From Deltaproteobacteria bacterium (GTDB lineage Bacteria > Desulfobacterota > Desulfobulbia > Desulfobulbales > Desulfobulbaceae), in assembly GCA_013151365.1 (NCBI GenBank), contig JAADIK010000022.1, positions 1 to 21,538 on the forward strand: a stretch of DNA of 21,538 nucleotides, in the 5' to 3' direction. Made by a program: the position numbers and the translations under genes. Positions 1 through 8,707 of this stretch are shown piece by piece; the first letter of the stretch is position 1; every line of letters starts with the position of its first letter. The notes beneath the pieces are model-generated. The model worked only from the letters and a program-made list of their open reading frames with translations. It did no database searches and was not told the origin of the DNA.

Positions 1-177
1 CAAGGGATTGCCGCCCTTTCTTTTTCTCCCTGCCGACGACACCGCAACCGACTCTATTCATAAACCAGTTGGCGGTTTAAATCAACCAGCCGGAACTTCC
101 CGCGTGCACTATATCTGCGGTATTCCTACTTTCTGTCGCCCCTGGCCTTTCCGGCCGGAAGTAAAGTAACACCCGCC
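1..177. other. Left-edge non-coding stretch
   Basis: I find no convincing gene here. A frame open from the left edge ends at a TAA near 168, but its translation has no recognisable motif. Positions 149-160 form a perfect 12-bp palindrome (TTCCGGCCGGAA), about 20 bases past the stop of the minus-strand transporter. No T-run follows it on that strand, so it is not a standard terminator. Confidence 0.4.
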
Positions 178-1452
178 TTAGCCTTCATCCACCTGCAAAC
201 GTGACGACAACAGGACTGCCACCGAGGTCATCCCCGCCGCCAGGAGGAAGGCGACCGAGAAATCACCGGTTGTCTCGGCCAGCAGGCCGGCAAAAAAAGG
301 CCCTATTATTTGCCCGATCCCGAGAAGAAAGGTAATAAAGCCGAACACCCTGACCGTGTTATGGACGCCGACCAGGTCGCCGATCAGGGCGATCATAATG
401 GAGGGAATGCTCCAGGCGACGATGCCGAAACTGCCGATCGACAGGATCAGGGCAATATTCGGCAGCTTCAGGCCGACCAGGAGATAGGCCAGTGTCTGGA
501 TGGAAAAAACGATCATCAGGCCGGTTTTACGGCCGAATCTATCCGAAAGCGTGCCGAAGACCGGGCCGGAGAACAGGCTGAGGAATCCGACCCAGGACCA
601 GAAGGAACCGGCAGCCGCCTCTGAAAAGCCATGCTCCTGTACGAGCACCGTCACGATAAAGGTCACATAAATAACGTAGGTACAGCCGAAAATGAAATAA
701 ATCAGGCCGCAATTCAGGAGCACCTTTTTATTGAACGGTCTGAAGTCGGGCCGCGACTCCTCGCAGGCAGGCCCTTTATCCGCTCCCACCGGCTGCAGGC
801 CGAGGTCCTGCGGCCGGTTGCGCAAAATGACCAGGGAGAAAACAGCGACCACCAGGACAATCGCTCCCAGGACGAACCAGCTCAGGCGCCAACCCTCCGG
901 CCGCAGGGCATTGAAAAACGGGATCAGTTGGCCGGCCAACAATATGGCAAAACCGCTGCCGGTCACGACAAAACCGGCGGCCCGGCCCCGTAAACGACTG
1001 ACAAACCAGGCCGAAACCAGGCCCATCACGGGAATATTGGCGGCCCCGCTGCCGATACCGGTCAGGGTATAAAGCAAGGCCACCGACAACAGACCGCGGG
1101 CCAGCCCGATCAACATCATGGAAATGCCGACCAGCAGGAGGGCCAGAGGGATCAGCCTTCTCGCCCCCAGCACGGCCTGCAGCCGGCCGCAGAAAAGGAC
1201 GGCGGCCAGGTAACCGACAAAGTTGCAGGTACAGACCAGGCCCATCTGCGAATAACTCAGGTGCAGCGAGGAACCCATGGCCGGCAACAACACGCCGATG
1301 GAGAACCGTCCCAGGCCTATCGCGGCGAAAATACTCAGGCAGCCGGCCAGGACGATAATCCAGCCATAGTGGACAACGGGCCTTGTTATTGCTTTCAATA
1401 TATTATTGTCCGAGGTTAAGGGTGGCGGTAATATTCCATGGAAACAATTCAT
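178..1452 (-). CDS. MFS transporter, YbfB/YjiJ-like
   Basis: This 424-residue protein is a predicted inner-membrane carrier of the major facilitator superfamily with about 12 hydrophobic segments. Near the N-terminus it reads GLGRFSIGVLLPAM, a pattern I associate with the YbfB/YjiJ-like MFS group. The loop between helices 2 and 3 has CGRLQAVLGARR, and the equivalent loop in the second half is the typical FGTLSDRFGRKTG. A polar stretch around residues 215-240 separates the two six-helix halves. The substrate cannot be read from sequence; efflux or uptake of a small organic compound is inference. It diverges from the rhomboid gene, so their promoters share under 100 bases. The ATG at 1452 lacks a clear ribosome-binding site, so the start is uncertain by up to about 20 codons. 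Confidence 0.85.
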   Translation of the reverse strand: MNCFHGILPPPLTSDNNILKAITRPVVHYGWIIVLAGCLSIFAAIGLGRFSIGVLLPAMGSSLHLSYSQMGLVCTCNFVGYLAAVLFCGRLQAVLGARRLIPLALLLVGISMMLIGLARGLLSVALLYTLTGIGSGAANIPVMGLVSAWFVSRLRGRAAGFVVTGSGFAILLAGQLIPFFNALRPEGWRLSWFVLGAIVLVVAVFSLVILRNRPQDLGLQPVGADKGPACEESRPDFRPFNKKVLLNCGLIYFIFGCTYVIYVTFIVTVLVQEHGFSEAAAGSFWSWVGFLSLFSGPVFGTLSDRFGRKTGLMIVFSIQTLAYLLVGLKLPNIALILSIGSFGIVAWSIPSIMIALIGDLVGVHNTVRVFGFITFLLGIGQIIGPFFAGLLAETTGDFSVAFLLAAGMTSVAVLLSSRLQVDEG

Positions 1453-1533
1453 TAAACAGAGGCGGACGGTTACGCTCCTTTCCTTTTTTACTTTTCATGT
1501 TTAATGTACTCTCGAAAAGATACTATTTGGAAT

Positions 1534-2448
1534 ATGTCGAATCACACCATTCCTCACAATCCGGAACAACCGGAGGACGAGCCGGGCCGGATCGTGGCCT
1601 CGGGCTCGGCCGAGCACCTGGCACTCTGTTCGCTGGTCCTTGAAGCCGTCGGGATTTCACACTCGCTCATGGCCCGGGACGGGGTCCTGACGGTCCCGGA
1701 AAAGGATGCCGACACGGCCGGCCGGCAGATCCGGGCCTATTTTGCGGAAAACGCCGACTGGCCGCAGGTGCAGACTTCCCTGCCCGTCCAGACGCAGACC
1801 GGCAACCCGCCCACCCTGCTGATGATCGGCGGTCTGGTCATCCTGTTCTGGATTACCGGTCCCTGGCAGGGCGACTCGACCTGGTTCCAAATCGGCGCCA
1901 TCGACAGCCGGGCCATTCTGCAGCAGGGACAGTGGTGGCGGCTGGTCACCGCCCTGACCCTGCACGCCACGCAAGTCCATCTGCTCGGCAACTGTATCAT
2001 CGGCGGCTTTATGGTCCACCTCCTGTGCAGAACGACCGGCTCGGGCCTGGCCTGGCTGTCCGTTATCCTCTTGGGAGCGCTTGGCAACCTGATAAACATT
2101 GCGGTCCGGGACACGGTACACTACTCCATCGGCTTTTCCACGGCCATTTTTGCCGCCATCGGCATCTTCAGCGGCCTGCAGATACAGGCCGGACGCCGGA
2201 TAAAAATCAGAGACCTGCTTATGCCCCTGGGCGCGGGAGCGGGGCTGCTCGCCCTCCTGGGCGCGGGCGGCAAACACACCGACCTGGGCGCTCATTTTTT
2301 CGGTCTTCTCTGCGGTATCGGCGGCGGCATGGTTATACGTTATTTCGGTCTCCTGCGCCTGGCCGGCAACGACCGTTTTCAACGAGGCTTATACCTGCTG
2401 TCTCTGCTCATCGTCGCCGGCTGCTGGATACTGGCCTGGAATGCCTGA
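1534..2448 (+). CDS. Rhomboid-family intramembrane serine protease
   Basis: This is a predicted serine protease that cleaves transmembrane substrates within the inner membrane. Numbered from the ATG at 1504, the catalytic signatures are clear: HLLGN (His159, Asn163) after the second helix, GFSTA with nucleophile Ser212, and LGAHFFG with His264. The spacing closely matches E. coli GlpG (His150, Asn154, Ser201, His254). About 100 residues precede the first membrane segment. They look like a small soluble domain (roughly IVASGSAEHLALCS to AYFAENADW), perhaps of the DUF2007 signal-transducing type. I prefer the ATG at 1534 because the ten residues before it look non-coding, but neither start has a good ribosome-binding site. 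It lies 245 bases upstream of hflK on the same strand, so a shared role in membrane protein turnover is possible but unproven. Confidence 0.87.
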   Translation: MSNHTIPHNPEQPEDEPGRIVASGSAEHLALCSLVLEAVGISHSLMARDGVLTVPEKDADTAGRQIRAYFAENADWPQVQTSLPVQTQTGNPPTLLMIGGLVILFWITGPWQGDSTWFQIGAIDSRAILQQGQWWRLVTALTLHATQVHLLGNCIIGGFMVHLLCRTTGSGLAWLSVILLGALGNLINIAVRDTVHYSIGFSTAIFAAIGIFSGLQIQAGRRIKIRDLLMPLGAGAGLLALLGAGGKHTDLGAHFFGLLCGIGGGMVIRYFGLLRLAGNDRFQRGLYLLSLLIVAGCWILAWNA

Positions 2449-2693
2449 AAACCGACCACTGCGGCACCGGGCGGGAAAAAAAGTTGGCAAAGCGGCCGGT
2501 TTCCTGTATTCTTGATTTTTCAGGGTCCGTTCAAGAGATAACTTCATATTTTCGTATCCCGAATCCAAACGTCAATTCCGCGGACTTATTTCCGAGCAAA
2601 CTCCTAAAGAGATCACTTCTATCTTGCGAAAATCTTGCAAAAAAATTCGAGCCGCATCCATAGGCAACGTGAATCAAAAAATCAGGACTTTTT

Positions 2694-3815
2694 ATGTCAA
2701 TGAATGATCAGCAACCACCCTGGGGGCAGAAAAACCGCCCATCATCCCCGGAAGATTTACTGGCAGTCTTGATTCAAAAAATCAAAGACGCCTTTACCGG
2801 GCAAAACAATAACTCCGGCCAGGGCGGTGGTGGCGGCGGTCAGCAACCGCCAGGCGACCAGGTTGCCTTTCCCGGAATCGGCAAGATCTTGATGATTATT
2901 GCCGCCGTCATCCTTTTCCAGCTTGTTTACTCCTCCTTTTACACCATCGAACCGGGCAAGGTCGGCATTATCCTGCGTTTCGGCAAGTATGACCGGACCG
3001 CCGAACCGGGGCTTCATTTCAAGCTTCCCTACATCGAGGGACTGGATAAGGTGGATGTGCAGTCGGTGCGCAAGGAAGAATTCGGTTTCCGCACCGTCAT
3101 GCCCGGCAAAAACACGGTTTTCAATAAACAGGGCTTCAATGTAGAGTCCCTGATGCTGACCGGCGATAAAGACGTCATCGATGTGACCTGGATCGTGCAG
3201 TACATTGTCAGCGATCCGGTCAATTTTTTATTCAAGGTCCGTAATGTCCCCCAGGCGGTCCACGATGCCTCGGAGATGGTCACCCGCCGCATCGTCGGCA
3301 ACATGGACTTTGACTACATCCTGAGCAACCGGGAAATCCTGGCCGGCAATGCCAAACGTGAACTGCAGGGCGTCCTGAATAAATTGCAGTGCGGCGTCAG
3401 GATACTCACCATGCAACTCATCGACATCAACCCCCCGAACCAGGTTAAAGCGGCCTTTAACGAGGTAAACGAAGCCGACCAGGACATGAAGCGGCTGGTG
3501 AACGAAGCCGAATCGACATACAACCGGGTCATCCCCAAGGCCAAAGGCAGTGCCAAGCAGATCATTGAAGAGGCCAAGGGCTATGCGGCGCAACGGGTCA
3601 ACCGGGCTCAGGGTGAAACGGCGCGATTCAATGACATTGTCAACCAGTATTTAAAGGCCCCTGCGGTAACCCGGCGGCGGATGTATCTCGAAGCCATGCA
3701 AGACTCTCTGCCCCACGTGAGCCATGTCTACGTGATGGACAAAAAACAGCAGACCCTGCTCCCGTTCCTGGACCTCACCGGTAAGAACAAGGCCAAAGCC
3801 CTGACAACAAAATAA
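2694..3815 (+). CDS. hflK: FtsH protease modulator HflK
   Basis: HflK and HflC form a large membrane complex of SPFH (band 7) proteins that encloses the FtsH AAA protease and restrains its attack on membrane proteins. The 373-residue product has a polar, glycine-rich N-terminus (a run of six Gly near residues 45-50). One membrane anchor follows at about residues 62-81. The SPFH core opens with YTIEPGKVGIILRFGKYDR, and a long charged helical region (about 260-330) follows. It is slightly shorter than the E. coli protein (about 419). AGGA lies six bases before the ATG at 2694, which supports this start over the nearby second Met. hflC follows after 57 bases, so the two are probably co-transcribed. 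Confidence 0.94.
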   Translation: MSMNDQQPPWGQKNRPSSPEDLLAVLIQKIKDAFTGQNNNSGQGGGGGGQQPPGDQVAFPGIGKILMIIAAVILFQLVYSSFYTIEPGKVGIILRFGKYDRTAEPGLHFKLPYIEGLDKVDVQSVRKEEFGFRTVMPGKNTVFNKQGFNVESLMLTGDKDVIDVTWIVQYIVSDPVNFLFKVRNVPQAVHDASEMVTRRIVGNMDFDYILSNREILAGNAKRELQGVLNKLQCGVRILTMQLIDINPPNQVKAAFNEVNEADQDMKRLVNEAESTYNRVIPKAKGSAKQIIEEAKGYAAQRVNRAQGETARFNDIVNQYLKAPAVTRRRMYLEAMQDSLPHVSHVYVMDKKQQTLLPFLDLTGKNKAKALTTK

Positions 3816-3872
3816 CCCACTCCTTTCGGGGGGAAAGTTTTCAATAATCATTGACTGTATATACAGGACGAT

Positions 3873-4817
3873 ATGAAAAAAATTATCCAGATTATCCTGC
3901 TCATCATCGTCGCCGGCCTCATTGTCACGGCATGGGACGGCTTCTACATCCTCAAAGAAGGCCAGCAGGCGATTATCACCCAGTTCGGCGCCCCGGTCGG
4001 CACCCCGATAACAGCGGCCGGATTGAAGTGGAAGACCCCTTTTGTTCAACATGTCCAGTTCTTTGAGAAAAGAATCCTGATCTGGGATGGTGAACCCAAC
4101 CAGATCCCCACCAACGATAAGACCTTTATCTATATCGAAACGACAGCCCGCTGGCGGATCGCCGATGCGCTTCACTTTCTGCAGGCCGTGGGCACGGAAA
4201 ACAGGGCCCAGACCCTGCTCGATGATATCATCAACGGTACGGTGCGGGACCTGGTCAGCAAGAATGACCTGATCGAAATCATTCGCAGTTCCGACTGGAC
4301 ACCGGCGTACATGGCGGCCAACAAAAAGCAGGAAGACGCAGTGATGGTTCCGCCCAAGCTGGGCCGGGACAAAATCAGCAAGATGGTGCTGAAAGTGGCA
4401 TCCAAGATGACCGAGAAGTACGGCATCAAGCTGGTCGATGTCATGTTCAAACGGGTGAACTATATCGAATCGGTCCGGAAAAAAGTCTATGAACGAATGA
4501 TCTCGGAACGACAACGGATAGCCGCGAAGAAACGTTCACTGGGCGAGGGGCGCAAGGCCGAGATCCTCGGCCAGGTCGAGCGAAAACTCAAGGAAATAAC
4601 TTCCACCGCCCAGAAAGAGGCGACGATGATCAAAGGCCAGGCGGACGCCCGGGCGACGGAGATTTACGGCGAGACCTACAGCAAACACCCTGAATTTTAC
4701 GCCTTTGAGAAAAGCCTGGCAAGTTACCAGAAAATCCTGACCAAGAATACCACGCTGATCCTGTCGTCGAATTCGGAACTGTTCAAGTATCTTGACAGCA
4801 CCAAGAAGAGCAAATAG
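3873..4817 (+). CDS. hflC: FtsH protease modulator HflC
   Basis: This is the partner of HflK in the SPFH complex around FtsH. The 314-residue protein starts with an uncleaved signal anchor (about residues 3-23). The SPFH domain follows (FYILKEGQQAIITQFG, then TARWRIADALHFLQ, a typical HflC stretch). Next comes a coiled, charged region rich in Glu, Lys and Arg (about 205-265). The C-terminal part has HPEFYAFEKSLASYQKIL, matching the conserved DPDFYAFIRSLRAYE region of E. coli HflC. Most of the protein is expected on the periplasmic side, as for the family. AGGA precedes the ATG by about four bases. The gene after it is on the opposite strand, so hflKC looks like a two-gene unit, with or without the rhomboid upstream. 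Confidence 0.94.
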   Translation: MKKIIQIILLIIVAGLIVTAWDGFYILKEGQQAIITQFGAPVGTPITAAGLKWKTPFVQHVQFFEKRILIWDGEPNQIPTNDKTFIYIETTARWRIADALHFLQAVGTENRAQTLLDDIINGTVRDLVSKNDLIEIIRSSDWTPAYMAANKKQEDAVMVPPKLGRDKISKMVLKVASKMTEKYGIKLVDVMFKRVNYIESVRKKVYERMISERQRIAAKKRSLGEGRKAEILGQVERKLKEITSTAQKEATMIKGQADARATEIYGETYSKHPEFYAFEKSLASYQKILTKNTTLILSSNSELFKYLDSTKKSK

Positions 4818-4943
4818 CAGGAGATGTGAGGCGGCCTGGTCGCCTGGAGATGGGGCACAGCGGAACAGTTGTTATCGAGGTTATGGCATATGGCAGTTTT
4901 CCGCCTGCCCCTGAATAGTAGTTTACAAAACGAACAAAAAAAA

Positions 4944-5615
4944 TCAGTCGATGATCACCCCGGAGCCCTCATCGGCAAAAGAGGGTCGCTGTTCGGGTGA
5001 GTAGGGAATGCGGCCCTGCTCGTTGAGCATCTCTTCGAAACGGACAAGATCCTGCTCGCTGGAAAGTTTATCCAGTTCCAGCTTGTCAAAGCGACAGGAG
5101 CAGTTGATGAGCTGCCCGCCGCACCAGGGACAGAGTTCCACCGGGCAGCCCAGTTCATGCAGTTCGCCGCTGGCGGCATGACAGGCCGGGCAGACATCCC
5201 GATCCCCGTCCATGGGCACATAGATGCTCAACTCTTCGGGTGACCCGCATAACCGCTGACAATCATCCCGGTCGGCAAAACCGAAAAAATCGAGTAACTC
5301 GGGGTCCCATAATCCCTCGGCAAGAAGACCTTGAAAATCGAGGCCTTCACTGGATACCAGGTAGAGGTAGCCGTCATTGCCCGTCATCGCCGCCAGGAGA
5401 AGTACCCCCTGCCGGCGGACAACCAGCCTGATTTCCCGAATCCAGTCGCGCCGGGCCTCGGGCAGAAAACTGTAAAATTCATGAAGCAGATCAAGAACAA
5501 GCCTGTCATGCCGGTAGATTTCCAGAAGATCAAGGGCCTCGGCCAGCCGCTCTTCCGGTACCGCATATTCCATCAGCTTCCTGATATCCTCTCTCCTGCC
5601 GGCCCCGTCATCCAT
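4944..5615 (-). CDS. Zinc-ribbon protein of unknown function, coupled to thiE
   Basis: This 223-residue protein has no function I recognise. Its N-terminal two-thirds is acidic and mostly helical, with hydrophobic stretches such as VVRRQGVLLLAAM but no membrane segment. The C-terminal third carries Cys/His pairs: CPACH, then HELGCPVELCPWCGG, then CSC. This is a compact treble-clef or zinc-ribbon arrangement seen in many small uncharacterised bacterial proteins. The ATG at 5615 is chosen because GGGAG lies six bases upstream and it overlaps the thiE stop by 8 bases, a classic coupling geometry. An upstream in-frame ATG at 5675 would overlap thiE far more. A T-rich run follows the stop (around 4928-4943), but the hairpin before it is weak. 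Confidence 0.75.
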   Translation of the reverse strand: MDDGAGRREDIRKLMEYAVPEERLAEALDLLEIYRHDRLVLDLLHEFYSFLPEARRDWIREIRLVVRRQGVLLLAAMTGNDGYLYLVSSEGLDFQGLLAEGLWDPELLDFFGFADRDDCQRLCGSPEELSIYVPMDGDRDVCPACHAASGELHELGCPVELCPWCGGQLINCSCRFDKLELDKLSSEQDLVRFEEMLNEQGRIPYSPEQRPSFADEGSGVIID

Positions 5616-6309
5616 TGCCGTCTCCCGCCACAAAGGTTCTGATTCTGTCCACCCAGCGAGCTGTTTCCCCTGCAATGTCCGGGGCCTGGGTCAACGCCGT
5701 AACAACTGCAATACGGCGGACACCATGCGCGGCCAGTTCCCCTACATGCTCCAGCTTGATCCCTCCCATGACCGTGAAGGGCAGGCCCAGGTGCGATGAA
5801 AAACGGGCGATGGCCCCGACCCCGATGAATTCGGTCAACCCGGCCTTGGTCCTGGTGGGATAGAGCGGACCGATATTGTAATAGGAAACAGGAAGGTCGC
5901 CGGCCCTTTCCCGCCGGCCCAGTTGCCGGGCCTGCTCCTCGTTGTTGCACGAAAGGCCGATAATCATCTCCGGGGCCAGCCGCCGGACATCCTCGGGCGG
6001 CAGATCGTTCCGGCCCAGGTGGACACCATCGGCGTCGGCCAGAAGGGCTATATCCAGGCGGTCATTCACCAGAAACAGGGCACCGGCCTCGCGGGTCTTT
6101 CTGCGGAAATACCGGGCCTTCTCCAGCAGCCGCCGGTCACTTGACTCCTTATCGCGCAGCTGCACAATCCGCCCGCCGCCGAGCAATATGGCATCAAGCC
6201 ACTCTTCGTCACTGCGTCCTGCCGCCAGCCGTTCGCATGAAACCGGATAGACCGTTACTTCATCAACGAACTGCCGCAGCCGCCGCCGATACAACTCACC
6301 CTTTACCAT
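5608..6309 (-). CDS. thiE: Thiamine phosphate synthase
   Basis: ThiE joins hydroxymethylpyrimidine diphosphate to the thiazole phosphate to make thiamine monophosphate in the cytoplasm. The TIM-barrel signatures are all present in order: VQLRDKESS, FLVNDRLDIALLADADGVHLG, IIGLSCNN, YYNIGPLYPTRTK (the phosphate-binding GP.(F/Y)PT.TK motif) and PFTVMGGI. From the ATG at 6309 the protein is 233 residues, slightly longer than the usual 210-220. I chose that start because GGAAGGA sits about ten bases upstream. The frame is open 30 codons further to 6399, but that extension looks like leader sequence. No other thiamine genes are visible, and no TPP riboswitch was recognised upstream. It is probably co-transcribed with the overlapping zinc-ribbon gene. 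Confidence 0.92.
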   Translation of the reverse strand: MVKGELYRRRLRQFVDEVTVYPVSCERLAAGRSDEEWLDAILLGGGRIVQLRDKESSDRRLLEKARYFRRKTREAGALFLVNDRLDIALLADADGVHLGRNDLPPEDVRRLAPEMIIGLSCNNEEQARQLGRRERAGDLPVSYYNIGPLYPTRTKAGLTEFIGVGAIARFSSHLGLPFTVMGGIKLEHVGELAAHGVRRIAVVTALTQAPDIAGETARWVDRIRTFVAGDGNG

Positions 6310-6611
6310 TATAACAATATCCTTCCAGGCGGACTCCCCGGGCATTGCCCCCGGGAGCCGTGACCATCCCGAGGCGGGATCGCCCCCGTTCCACGACAAT
6401 CATTCATTCAGCTTGAATTTTACACGAACATCCGGTATTCTATATATTACTGTTTTTTGAAACGGCCGGAAATGACCGGGAATAAAAAACAGACGTGCCG
6501 GTTCATCTGCACACGGGTCAGACCAGCTTGTGTCCGAAATGTTCCCCAAAAAAATTATTTCCATAGTACCCGAACAGCTCATCCCGCGCACTGTTTTTCC
6601 CCGGTCCCGGA

Positions 6612-6640
6612 TCGAGACATAAACCTCTCGTCGCTATACA
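6612..6640 (+). promoter_or_regulatory. Candidate sigma-70-type promoter for citrate synthase
   Basis: TCGAGA (6612-6617), a 17-base spacer and TATACA (6635-6640) lie just upstream of the citrate synthase gene, giving a predicted transcript start about 33 bases before the ATG. A second, weaker pair, TTGAAT (6413-6418) and TATTCT (6436-6441), is further upstream. Both are pattern matches only. Confidence 0.35.
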
Positions 6641-6679
6641 TACAGGACGGGGACAGCAAAAAAAACATAAGGACCAGCC

Positions 6680-7981
6680 ATGAACAAGAACACCGCCAGC
6701 CGTATGGCTGAACTGACCATAAATGGAAAAACTCATCTTATGCCCATTCTCGAGGGCACCGAGGGCTGCAAGGCCATCGACATCAGCAATCTGCTGCGGG
6801 ACACCGGTTGTATAACCCTTGACAGCGGTTTCAAGAACACCGGTTCCTGTGCCAGCTCCATAACCTATCTCGATGGCGACAAGGGCATCTTCCGCTACCG
6901 GGGCTACGATATCGAGGACCTGGCCGAGAACTGCGTCTTTATCGAAGTGGCCTATCTTCTGCTGCACGGCAAACTGCCCAATGCCGAGGAACTCGACAAC
7001 TTCAAGATGCTTCTTGAAGGTTTCGCCCTGGTCCACGAAGATATGATTCATTTCTTCGACCATTTTCCTTCCAACGCCTCACCCATGTCGATTCTTTCGG
7101 TCATGGTCAACACCCTCTGTAATTTCTATATAGAAATGGGTGATGACCCGCTGACCAACATTGACATCACGGCCGCGCGGCTGATTTCCAAGATCAGGAC
7201 CATTGCCGCCTTTTCCTACAAGAAATCCCTGGGCCAGCCGCTGGTCTATCCCCGCCAGGACCTGTGCTATTGCGGTAATTTTCTCAACATGATGTTTCAC
7301 AAGCCGGTCAGGAATTACGAGGTCCGGCCCGAACTGGTGTCGACCCTGAACAAGCTGCTCATTCTGCATGCGGACCACGAGCAGAACTGCTCCACCTCGA
7401 CCGTCCGCCTGGTCGGCAGCGCCGGGGTCAACCTGTACGCCTCCATTTCCGCCGCAATCAGCGCCCTCTGGGGACCGCTGCACGGCGGAGCCAACGAAGC
7501 GGTTATTGATATGCTGGAGGGAATCTATGCCGATGACAGTAATTTTGAAAAATACATCCGGAAGGCCAAGGATAGAAGCGACCCGTTCAAGCTGTCCGGT
7601 TTCGGTCACCGGGTGTACAAGACCTTTGATCCGCGCGGGAAGATAATAAAAAAGGCCTGCGACGATATCCTGCTCTCTCTCAACGTCTCCGACCCCTTGC
7701 TTGACATTGCCCGGGAACTGGAGGAAATCGTTTTAAAAGACGATTATTTCATCGAACGGCATCTTTATCCCAATGTGGATTTCTACAGCGGTATTATTTA
7801 CCGGGCCATCGGCATCCCCGCCAACATGTTTACCGTCATGTTTGCCATGGGCCGCCTGCCCGGCTGGATCTCCCAGTGGAAAGAAATGCGCGAAGACCCG
7901 GGGACCAAAATCGGGCGGCCCCGCCAGCTCTACATCGGCGAACCCCGGCGGGAATTTGTCCCGCTTGCCGAACGGCCATAG
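6680..7981 (+). CDS. gltA: Citrate synthase
   Basis: This enzyme condenses oxaloacetate with acetyl-CoA to give citrate, the entry step of the TCA cycle. The 433-residue length and layout match the type II hexameric (GltA-like) enzymes. Catalytic and ligand residues line up with E. coli His229, His264, His305 and Asp362. They are His230 (HADHEQN), His268 (GPLHGGANEA), His310 (GFGHRVYK) and Asp367 (YPNVDFYSG). The N-terminal domain typical of the Gram-negative form is present, including GIFRYRGYDIEDLAE. AAGGA lies six bases before the ATG at 6680. A small gene starts 22 bases after the stop on the same strand and is probably in the same transcript. If the host is a sulfate reducer, this enzyme could serve biosynthesis or acetyl-CoA oxidation; sequence alone cannot decide. 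Confidence 0.95.
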   Translation: MNKNTASRMAELTINGKTHLMPILEGTEGCKAIDISNLLRDTGCITLDSGFKNTGSCASSITYLDGDKGIFRYRGYDIEDLAENCVFIEVAYLLLHGKLPNAEELDNFKMLLEGFALVHEDMIHFFDHFPSNASPMSILSVMVNTLCNFYIEMGDDPLTNIDITAARLISKIRTIAAFSYKKSLGQPLVYPRQDLCYCGNFLNMMFHKPVRNYEVRPELVSTLNKLLILHADHEQNCSTSTVRLVGSAGVNLYASISAAISALWGPLHGGANEAVIDMLEGIYADDSNFEKYIRKAKDRSDPFKLSGFGHRVYKTFDPRGKIIKKACDDILLSLNVSDPLLDIARELEEIVLKDDYFIERHLYPNVDFYSGIIYRAIGIPANMFTVMFAMGRLPGWISQWKEMREDPGTKIGRPRQLYIGEPRREFVPLAERP

Positions 7982-8003
7982 GGGGCGGTGGAGAGGCAGA
8001 CCG

Positions 8004-8264
8004 TTGCACAACATCACGGTTGCGATCAGAGGGGTAAAACCTGATTATAACCAGGCGAAACGGATCGCCGAAATCATGGCGCTCCGGGATAACGAATCGG
8101 CCACGCTGGTTTCCTGGTTTGATCGGGACAGGGGGACCCATTCTCCCCAGTGCCTCCGCTGCGAACTCAAGGGCGCTCCGGGGTGGGAGGTATACGGCCG
8201 CAACCACGAGGGCAGGTTACGCATCAGTTTCAACGACGATCAATTTGTCTTTATCTATTCCTGA
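8004..8264 (+). CDS. Small conserved protein, AF1514-like, TTG start
   Basis: This is an 86-residue soluble protein of unknown function. Key segments are LVSWFDRDRGTHSPQCLRCEL, GWEVYGRNHEGRLRI and a C-terminal FNDDQFVFIYS. They resemble a family I recall as AF1514 (archaea and sulfate reducers); I could not verify this. Two Cys (SPQCLRCE) could bind metal or form a disulfide. The only fitting start is TTG at 8004, with GGAGAGG at 7990-7996 placed seven bases upstream. The gap to the citrate synthase stop is 22 bases, so co-expression is likely. It converges with the PilZ gene, 36 bases away. A longer frame reading back into citrate synthase is ignored because it has no start in a sensible place. 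Confidence 0.75.
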   Translation: MHNITVAIRGVKPDYNQAKRIAEIMALRDNESATLVSWFDRDRGTHSPQCLRCELKGAPGWEVYGRNHEGRLRISFNDDQFVFIYS

Positions 8265-8300
8265 ATAAAATAAGGGAGGAGCACCGGCGTTTGCGGACAA

Positions 8301-8651
8301 TCAGGCGTCGGCAACGGTATTCCGGGCGATAAAATAATCAAGGCGGCTTTTTTGCTGTTCGGTCAGTTCTCCGAATTGAAAACCATAACACTTGACCTGG
8401 ACTATGCTGAAAGGGACGGCCGACTGACGCCGTGAGCGGGAGACGAGGTGGACCGGGACATCCTGCAGATAAAAATTATCACTGCCCACGAAAATATCGA
8501 GTTTCAGGGTATCGGCCGGCTCGTCTTCCAGAACTACCGATTGGAGCATCATCCCCCCCTCACTGATATCATGAATCATACAAGGTGCATTGTTGATAAA
8601 GGCCAATGCATTTTCACTAACATTGAATCGTTTATGCCGACGTCGTTCCAT
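8301..8651 (-). CDS. PilZ-domain protein
   Basis: This is a predicted c-di-GMP receptor. Numbered from the ATG at 8651, the 116-residue protein starts MERRRHKRFNV, which supplies the R-x-x-x-R arginines of the PilZ signature. It then has HDISEGGMML, matching the D/N-x-S-x-x-G motif. The rest is a single PilZ barrel ending with a short helix (LTEQQKSRLDYFI). No other domain is attached, so it is probably a stand-alone adaptor that binds c-di-GMP and then a partner. AGGAGG lies 12 bases before the ATG, a slightly long spacing; the frame is open 13 codons further upstream. It follows a 48-codon gene by 56 bases on the same strand, and both lie behind a sigma-54-type promoter. Confidence 0.85.
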   Translation of the reverse strand: MERRRHKRFNVSENALAFINNAPCMIHDISEGGMMLQSVVLEDEPADTLKLDIFVGSDNFYLQDVPVHLVSRSRRQSAVPFSIVQVKCYGFQFGELTEQQKSRLDYFIARNTVADA

Positions 8652-8707
8652 ATCCTGGTCCAACCTCCTATCCGGGCAACCGGTTTTCACAGAGATTCTT
8701 CATCTCT

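Noticed and set aside
149..160. Perfect palindrome TTCCGGCCGGAA as a terminator or operator
   Set aside because: No T-run on either side, and a single 12-bp palindrome in GC-rich DNA is not strong evidence.
2..168. Frame open from the left edge on the plus strand, ending in TAA
   Set aside because: The translation has no family motif, is Pro/Arg-rich without domain features and contains no supporting context; too short to judge.
3651..4514. 287-codon minus-strand frame across hflK/hflC
   Set aside because: Antisense shadow of two clear SPFH genes, with His/Asp-rich composition and no motif.
6310..6679. Search for a TPP riboswitch upstream of thiE
   Set aside because: No CTGAGA-type thi-box elements were seen on the minus strand in the expected order.
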